DNA of 43,791 nucleotides. Source: JABHIB01 sp964497715 (GTDB lineage: Archaea > Nanobdellota > Nanobdellia > SCGC-AAA011-G17 > PNOQ01). The position numbers were made by a program, and so were the translations under genes. The stretch lies in NCBI GenBank assembly GCA_964497715.1, contig CAZCDH010000004.1:1-43791 (forward strand), written 5' to 3'. Below are positions 39,494-43,791 of this stretch, piece after piece (positions within the stretch are counted from its first letter, which is position 1; every line of letters begins with the position of its first letter). The notes under the pieces were generated by a model. The model was not told where the DNA came from and made no database searches. It saw nothing but the letters and a program-made list of their open reading frames with translations.

Positions 39494-40485
39494 GATTAAA
39501 TTATGATGAAATAGTAGAAAAAATAGTTTCAGACAAAGGTGTCACAAAAGAAGAAGTTGAGTCAAAAATCAATGTTAAGATAGACGAGCTTTCAGATTTA
39601 ATAAGTAAAGAGGGCGCAGCACACATTATTGCTAATCAATATGGTATTAAATTATTTGAGAATAATGCCCCTAAAGATTTCAAAATATCAGATGTTCCAA
39701 AAGGAGTTAATGGGTTAAATATCTTGGGAAAGGTTGTTTCTGATTTCGAAGTTCGTGAGTTTAAAACTGCAAAAAGGCAAGGAAGGCTTGGAGTTTGTAC
39801 GGTTGGAGATGAGACTGGTACGTTAAGATTTGTTGTATGGGACGATAAAACTATTTCTGAGCTTGATGAAAAAGTTAAGAGTGGAGATATCCTTAAAATT
39901 CATGATGCATATTCTAAAGATAATAATGGGTTTATTGAGATTCATTTAGGTTCAAGGGGCCAAGTTACAATTAATCCCGAAGGTGAATCTATTGAGGAAG
40001 TAAAAGCCGAAGTTAGTAGACTAGGTTTTTCAAAAATGAACATAGTTGAATTAAAAGATGGAGATCGTGCCGAAGTTCAAGGTACTGTTGTTCAAATGTT
40101 CGAACCTAGATTTTATAATGCCTGTGAAAAATGTGGTAGAAAAGTTATGGTTCAAGGAACAGATTTTGTTTGTAATACTCATGGAAATGTTTCATCTAAG
40201 AAAGTTCCAGTAGTTAATATCTTTTTTGATGATGGTACTTCAAGTATTCGTGCAGTTTGTTTTGCAGATGTTGCAGAAAAATTCATAGGAAGAAGTGGTG
40301 AAGAGTTAGGAGGATATAAACCTGAAGAACTTGATGTACTTTTGAAAGGTAATTTGGGTAAACAATTTATAATGAAGGGAAGGGCTTCAAAGAATTCAAA
40401 TTTTGATAGATTGGAATTTATGATTAACTCGATAGAAGAAGCTGACCCTTCTTCTATTATGAAGAGTATGGAAGATGCTGTATAA
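39487..40485 (+). CDS. rpa: Single-stranded DNA-binding protein RPA
   Basis: Archaeal RPA coats single-stranded DNA in replication and repair. The 332-residue protein has an N-terminal helical domain (about 1-60), an OB-fold (about 75-160, with GVCTVGDETGTLRFVVWDD) and a second OB-fold (about 190-300) with a zinc motif of three cysteines and one histidine (CEKCG...CNTHG). This is like the large RPA41-type subunit of Euryarchaeota. Its ATG overlaps the last filament gene by 7 nt, an odd partner that suggests shared transcription. The downstream DUF457 gene overlaps it by 11 nt. Confidence 0.93.
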   Translation: MLRLNYDEIVEKIVSDKGVTKEEVESKINVKIDELSDLISKEGAAHIIANQYGIKLFENNAPKDFKISDVPKGVNGLNILGKVVSDFEVREFKTAKRQGRLGVCTVGDETGTLRFVVWDDKTISELDEKVKSGDILKIHDAYSKDNNGFIEIHLGSRGQVTINPEGESIEEVKAEVSRLGFSKMNIVELKDGDRAEVQGTVVQMFEPRFYNACEKCGRKVMVQGTDFVCNTHGNVSSKKVPVVNIFFDDGTSSIRAVCFADVAEKFIGRSGEELGGYKPEELDVLLKGNLGKQFIMKGRASKNSNFDRLEFMINSIEEADPSSIMKSMEDAV

Positions 40486-40930
40486 GACCCATCTTTTATT
40501 TGGAGTTCTTGTTGCATTATCAGTTTTTCAAGTTTTTAATATTGAAAATAAATTATTATTTTTATGCGTTTTATGTATTGCCACCCTTTTTCCAGATTTA
40601 GATATCTCTAGGGGATGGTTAGGTAAGAGGACAAGGCCCTTTTCTTGGATTATCAAATTATTTTTTGGACATAGAGGATTTTTGCATACAGTTTATCCCG
40701 CATTCTTTTTATTTTTCTTGTTTTCTTGGTTTGGACAAAAGATTATAGGTATTGCTATTTTGTTAGGTTATCTGACCCATTTATTTGCAGATTGTTTATC
40801 TAGTGAAGGGGTTAAATTATTTCACCCTTTGTTAAGTATGAGAATTCGCGGAATTATTCGAGTCGGAGGATTTATGGAGAGAATTATCATATTTGGTTTG
40901 CTTTTTTTGATAACTATCTTACTGATATAA
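40475..40930 (+). CDS. DUF457/YdjM-like membrane metal-binding protein
   Basis: The 151-residue integral membrane protein has the family's conserved polar motifs: KTHLLFG at the N-terminus, FPDLDIS (about 39-45), GHRGFLHT (about 64-71) and GYLTHLFADCLSSEGV (about 97-112). Members are annotated as membrane-bound metal-dependent hydrolases, but the activity is little tested; the bacterial YdjM is LexA-regulated. It has three to four hydrophobic helices. Overlap with RPA suggests co-expression. Confidence 0.9.
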   Translation: MLYKTHLLFGVLVALSVFQVFNIENKLLFLCVLCIATLFPDLDISRGWLGKRTRPFSWIIKLFFGHRGFLHTVYPAFFLFFLFSWFGQKIIGIAILLGYLTHLFADCLSSEGVKLFHPLLSMRIRGIIRVGGFMERIIIFGLLFLITILLI

Positions 40931-40962
40931 TCTTTTTGCCATATTGTCATGGACCATGGAAT

Positions 40963-41031
40963 TACTTATAAGTATTAATTGATTCATCTGATTAGTTCCT
41001 TATGAAATAAGAAGCGAATAGCAAGGAGGCG
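40963..41031 (+). promoter_or_regulatory. Promoter and strong SD of the radA unit
   Basis: TACTTATAAGTA (40963-40974), a perfect palindrome, contains the likely TATA box. A leader of about 40 nt follows with AAGGAGGCGA near 41022-41031, spaced well for the ATG at 41038. The palindrome could also bind a regulator. Confidence 0.5.
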
Positions 41032-41037
41032 ATTTTA

Positions 41038-41286
41038 ATGAATAAACCGATAAAAAAATATAAATCTGGTTCTATAGAATGTTCTATTTGGAATAATGAA
41101 AAAGAATTAGATGGAAAAAATGTAGAATTTAAGACACTTAGTTTGAAACGTAGTTGGAAAGATGGTGATGTATGGAGAGATCAACAAATAAGTTTTAGAC
41201 GTAATGACATTGTTAGGGCTATTTTAGTTTTAGAGAAGGCTCAAGAAGAACTGTTATTAGATAACAAAAGTGGTGATGGATTATGA
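41038..41286 (+). CDS. Small conserved protein coupled to radA
   Basis: The 82-residue protein has a beta-rich pattern YKSGSIECSIWNNE, VEFKTLSLKRSWKDGDVW and QQISFRRNDIVRAILVLEKA. I recall short archaeal proteins with the same plan (GxIxxxIWxNE, LxRSxKD, LRxxDI) that look like single-stranded DNA-binding or PC4-like folds; that fold is a guess. It overlaps radA as ATGA, and has one of the best SD sequences in the window, so high expression and a link to recombination are plausible. Confidence 0.72.
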   Translation: MNKPIKKYKSGSIECSIWNNEKELDGKNVEFKTLSLKRSWKDGDVWRDQQISFRRNDIVRAILVLEKAQEELLLDNKSGDGL

Positions 41287-42302
41287 GAGAGGTTATGCAT
41301 GATGAGGGTTCTGAAGTTACTGAAGAAATTAAAGTAAAGAAATCAGTTAAAAAAAATAAATCTGATGAAATGTCTATAGAAGATTTACCGGGTGTCGGAA
41401 GTGCAACTGCAGAAAAATTGAAAGAAGTGGGATATGATGATCTTATGAGTATTGCTGTTACAAATCCTTCTGAATTAATGGAAGGTGCTGGTATTGGAGA
41501 TAATGTTGCAAAAAGAATAATTCAAGTTGCACGTAAAAATTTGGATATCGGATTTGAATCTGGCGAAGAATTATTAAAAAAGAGAGATACTGTTCAGAGA
41601 ATAAGTACTGGAAGTAAAAATTTTAATGAACTGCTTGGAGGAGGAATTGAAACTGGTGCAATTACTGAGTGTTATGGTGCTTATGGTTCTGGAAAGACTG
41701 CTTTGGCACATCAGTTAGTTTGTTCTGTACAAGAGATAGAAGGTGAAAAAGATCCTGTAGTTGTTTGGATTGATACAGAAGGTACATTGAGGCCAGAAAG
41801 AGTTAAACAGATTGCAGAATTAAATGATTTAGATGTAAGTACCTCATTAAAAAATCTTAGGGCTGTGAGGGCATTCAATAGCGATCACCAGATGTTATTA
41901 GCTGAAAAAGTAGAGGATTTGATAAAAAAAGATGGTCTTAATGTTAAATTGGTTATTGTTGATTCATTAATGAGTCATTTTAGAAGTGAATTTATTGGGA
42001 GAGGCACATTATCTGATCGTCAACAAAAGTTGAATAAACATATGCATGTTTTGCTTAAATTAGCACAGAATAATAATATTGCAGTGTATATAACTAATCA
42101 AGTTATGTCAAAACCTGATACTTTTTTTGGCGATCCTACTGTTGCGATTGGTGGAAATATTGTTGCACATGCCTCAACAACCAGAGTTTATCTTAGAAGG
42201 GGCAAAAAGGGATCAAGAGTTGCAAAGTTAGTGGATAGTCCTTGTTTGCCTGATGGCGAAAGTATGTTTTTTGTTACAGATAAAGGGCTGAGAGATGAAT
42301 AA
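41283..42302 (+). CDS. radA: DNA repair and recombination protein RadA
   Basis: RadA is the archaeal Rad51/RecA recombinase, forming filaments on single-stranded DNA and driving strand exchange. The 339-residue protein has an N-terminal helix-hairpin-helix domain (LPGVGSATAEKLKEVG, about 34-49, and GAGIGDNVAKRI), Walker A GAYGSGKTA (about 132-140), Walker B LVIVDSLMSHFRSEF, then FIGRGTLSDRQQKLN and loop L2 region SKPDTFFGDPTVAIGG. The Walker A has AY where EF is usual, a mild variation. There is no intein. It shares a unit with the 82-residue gene. Confidence 0.96.
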   Translation: MREVMHDEGSEVTEEIKVKKSVKKNKSDEMSIEDLPGVGSATAEKLKEVGYDDLMSIAVTNPSELMEGAGIGDNVAKRIIQVARKNLDIGFESGEELLKKRDTVQRISTGSKNFNELLGGGIETGAITECYGAYGSGKTALAHQLVCSVQEIEGEKDPVVVWIDTEGTLRPERVKQIAELNDLDVSTSLKNLRAVRAFNSDHQMLLAEKVEDLIKKDGLNVKLVIVDSLMSHFRSEFIGRGTLSDRQQKLNKHMHVLLKLAQNNNIAVYITNQVMSKPDTFFGDPTVAIGGNIVAHASTTRVYLRRGKKGSRVAKLVDSPCLPDGESMFFVTDKGLRDE

Positions 42303-42340
42303 TCTCTTAGTCTTAGTTTATAATTTTTAAATTGAAAAAG

Positions 42341-42348
42341 TTTATAAA
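42341..42348 (+). promoter_or_regulatory. TATA box of the Zn-ribbon/aEF-1 beta unit
   Basis: TTTATAAA is centred 30 nt before the ATG at 42375. The upstream in-frame ATG at 42357 would be only 12 nt away and is unlikely. Confidence 0.5.
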
Positions 42349-42374
42349 GGCCTTCGATGCTCAAGTTTTGTAAA

Positions 42375-42551
42375 ATGGTAAAGAAAGATTTAGCTTGCAT
42401 TTCATGCAAAAGAAAAATAATGAATTTTATAGGTTCTGTTAAATTTGTTTGCCCAAATTGTGGGAAATCAGAAATAATCAGATGTAGCGATTGTAGGATG
42501 AATGTAATAAAATACACTTGTCCTTCTTGTGAGTTTGAGGGTCCAAATTAA
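42375..42551 (+). CDS. Zinc-ribbon RNA-binding protein (DUF1610/COG2888)
   Basis: The 58-residue protein has four paired CxxC-type motifs: CISCK, CPNCG, CSDCR and CPSCE, forming two zinc ribbons. Family members are annotated as Zn-ribbon RNA-binding proteins involved in translation. The order with aEF-1 beta is conserved in many archaea, which agrees. It ends one base before the aEF-1 beta ATG. Confidence 0.9.
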   Translation: MVKKDLACISCKRKIMNFIGSVKFVCPNCGKSEIIRCSDCRMNVIKYTCPSCEFEGPN

Positions 42552-42552
42552 A

Positions 42553-42837
42553 ATGGCTGCGGTTATTGTTACTGTAAAAATTATGCCAGAAAATCCTGAA
42601 GTAGATCTGAATAATTTGGAAATCAAAGCAAAACAAAAAATTGAAGAGTTTACGGATGATGTTGGTGCAGAAGTTAAAGTTAGTACTGAGCCTGTTGCTT
42701 TTGGATTGATTGCATTAAATATAATTTTTGTAATGGATGAAGCCATCGGATCACCTGATGTATTGTCTGAATCAATTTCAGAGTTTGAAGAAGTTGCTTC
42801 TGCTGAAATAATTGATGTTAGAAGAGCAATTGGTTAA
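42553..42837 (+). CDS. Elongation factor 1-beta (aEF-1 beta)
   Basis: The 94-residue protein begins MAAVIVTVKIMPENPEVDLN, the typical archaeal start, and ends SEFEEVASAEIIDVRRAIG. It has the short ferredoxin-like fold of the guanine exchange factor that reloads elongation factor 1-alpha with GTP. The ATG at 42553 follows the Zn-ribbon stop by one base. It is convergent with the prepilin peptidase gene and overlaps it by four bases. Confidence 0.95.
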   Translation: MAAVIVTVKIMPENPEVDLNNLEIKAKQKIEEFTDDVGAEVKVSTEPVAFGLIALNIIFVMDEAIGSPDVLSESISEFEEVASAEIIDVRRAIG

Positions 42838-43718
42838 ATTAAGTAAGCCAATAAATTTCCAAAGATTATACTAAATATTATCGCAATAAGTATTGCAGGT
42901 AAGAAAGGTATACCATCTTTTATTGTTAATTTCTTAATTTTATTTTCGTATTTTCGTATTTTTTTAATTTCTTTGTTTGTAACTCCATTTATGTTTGGAG
43001 TGTAGATTAATTTATTATTGATTTTTATTTTTTTTGTTATCCAGTCTCCCTCTCGTAATTGACTAACTTTAATTTTTTTATACATAGTTATTTTTTCTAC
43101 TATTGAAATTGATAACCACATATAGAAAAAAACTAGTGGCATTATGACTAATAAAATTGATATTGCTTTTATGGAATATGAATCGCTCGTTATATAGATT
43201 ATCAAAAAGGCTATAGATAATAACCATATAGAATTTCCAATTCCTTTAATTTTCTTTCTTTTAATTTTCTTTGAGAATTTTTTTGAGAATTCTGTTCGAT
43301 TTTTTAAAATCAATCTAGTTCCCATGAGTATGCTATAAATTGCTCCAATTATTATGATATTGATAAAGATAGTTACTAAAAAAGGTGTATCTAAATTTGG
43401 ATTGAAATAATTTAGTAATTGTGAAGGGTATTCTGGCAATGCTGCTCCGATACCCATTAATATTTTCGCATCTCCTCCTCCCCATTGTTTTGTGTAGTAT
43501 AGAAAATTACCCAAAATGAAAAATACTCCAAATCCCTTTAAGCTTGTTAGTAATATCCCAAAATCATTTCTTATTAATGATAATATAGCATAACTAATTA
43601 AGGCAATTATTATCAAACTAAAACTTAACCAATCCGGAACTTCTTTAGTTTTTATATCCGAATAGGTTGCACCAATTAGCCAAACCAGTAAGATTATTAA
43701 TATTATGAATTGTATCAT
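42834..43718 (-). CDS. Type IV prepilin peptidase (A24 family)
   Basis: This membrane aspartyl protease cuts class III signal peptides of archaeal pilins. The 294-residue protein has the two catalytic aspartates, Asp21 in SDIKTKEVPD and Asp83 in GGGDAK, within about six helices. After the core, a basic cytosolic part (about 200-270, VSQLREGDWITKKIKINNKLIY) resembles the C-terminal extension of FlaK/EppA-type peptidases. It is the likely processing enzyme for the pilin-like proteins of the locus at 33703-39493. Confidence 0.93.
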   Translation of the reverse strand: MIQFIILIILLVWLIGATYSDIKTKEVPDWLSFSLIIIALISYAILSLIRNDFGILLTSLKGFGVFFILGNFLYYTKQWGGGDAKILMGIGAALPEYPSQLLNYFNPNLDTPFLVTIFINIIIIGAIYSILMGTRLILKNRTEFSKKFSKKIKRKKIKGIGNSIWLLSIAFLIIYITSDSYSIKAISILLVIMPLVFFYMWLSISIVEKITMYKKIKVSQLREGDWITKKIKINNKLIYTPNINGVTNKEIKKIRKYENKIKKLTIKDGIPFLPAILIAIIFSIIFGNLLAYLI

Positions 43719-43791
43719 CTATCTTTTAATTTGTTTTATTATTTTATAAATCTTTTCAGAATTAGAAATTATTATGTTATTTGATTAACAG
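43719..43791. other. Window end, promoter region of the prepilin peptidase
   Basis: Nothing coding is seen. TTTATAAAT around 43743-43751, read leftward as ATTTATAAA, is a likely TATA box centred 28 nt before the ATG at 43718. Confidence 0.45.

Overview
The window comes from a low-GC archaeon. Gene content is plainly archaeal: Orc1/Cdc6, both subunits of DNA polymerase D, RadA, RPA, Hef, LonB, a PAN-type AAA ATPase, aEF-1 beta, PAC2 and an archaeal prepilin peptidase. Promoters are archaeal TATA boxes (TTTATAWA), usually about 26 nt before a leaderless ATG. The very compact layout, the many tiny membrane proteins and the style of several families suggest a DPANN archaeon, perhaps Woesearchaeota or Pacearchaeota. 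That placement is an inference from family resemblance.

Layout. (1) 1-800: a PAC2-family proteasome-assembly chaperone homologue. (2) 800-5700: a sparse accessory stretch holding a catalytic-domain-only tyrosine recombinase, three winged-helix proteins, several small membrane or basic proteins, and several families of short DNA repeats. It may be a decayed or resident mobile element. (3) 5700-10540: a leftward block with a conserved archaeal protein, argS, lonB, a PRC-barrel protein and a membrane protein. (4) 10540-11041: an extremely AT-rich region with an ORB-like element, the likely replication origin. (5) 11042-17251: a rightward operon of orc1/cdc6, polD small subunit and polD large subunit, linked by overlaps. 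(6) 17253-26361: a TctA-like membrane protein, a secreted coiled-coil protein, a membrane-anchored OB-fold protein, the PAN-like ATPase, a 33-aa membrane protein, ThpR, a secreted M64-like metallopeptidase, Hef, a TraB/degenerate-M50 pair and a PRC-barrel protein. (7) 26406-39493: a large type IV filament/type II secretion-like locus. It has three paralogous polytopic proteins, two coiled-coil proteins, a FlaI/CpaF-type ATPase, a double-length TadC/FlaJ-type platform, and about eleven small proteins with an N-terminal hydrophobic helix and cysteine-rich outer domains. (8) 39487-43718: RPA, a DUF457 membrane protein, a small SD-led protein plus RadA, a Zn-ribbon protein plus aEF-1 beta, and an A24 prepilin peptidase that may process the filament subunits.

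How it works together. Replication and repair genes (orc1, polD, RPA, RadA, Hef) concentrate around the putative origin, with genes pointing away from it on both sides. Protein quality control (PAC2, PAN-like, LonB) is a second theme and the surface filament locus a third. The most unusual signal is in the accessory stretch. Two coiled-coil/winged-helix genes carry short DNA repeats inside the part encoding their interdomain linker, and one linker also contains an excellent ORB-like sequence nearly identical to the one at the origin. This resembles replication initiator genes with an embedded origin (lambda O, RepA_N plasmids).
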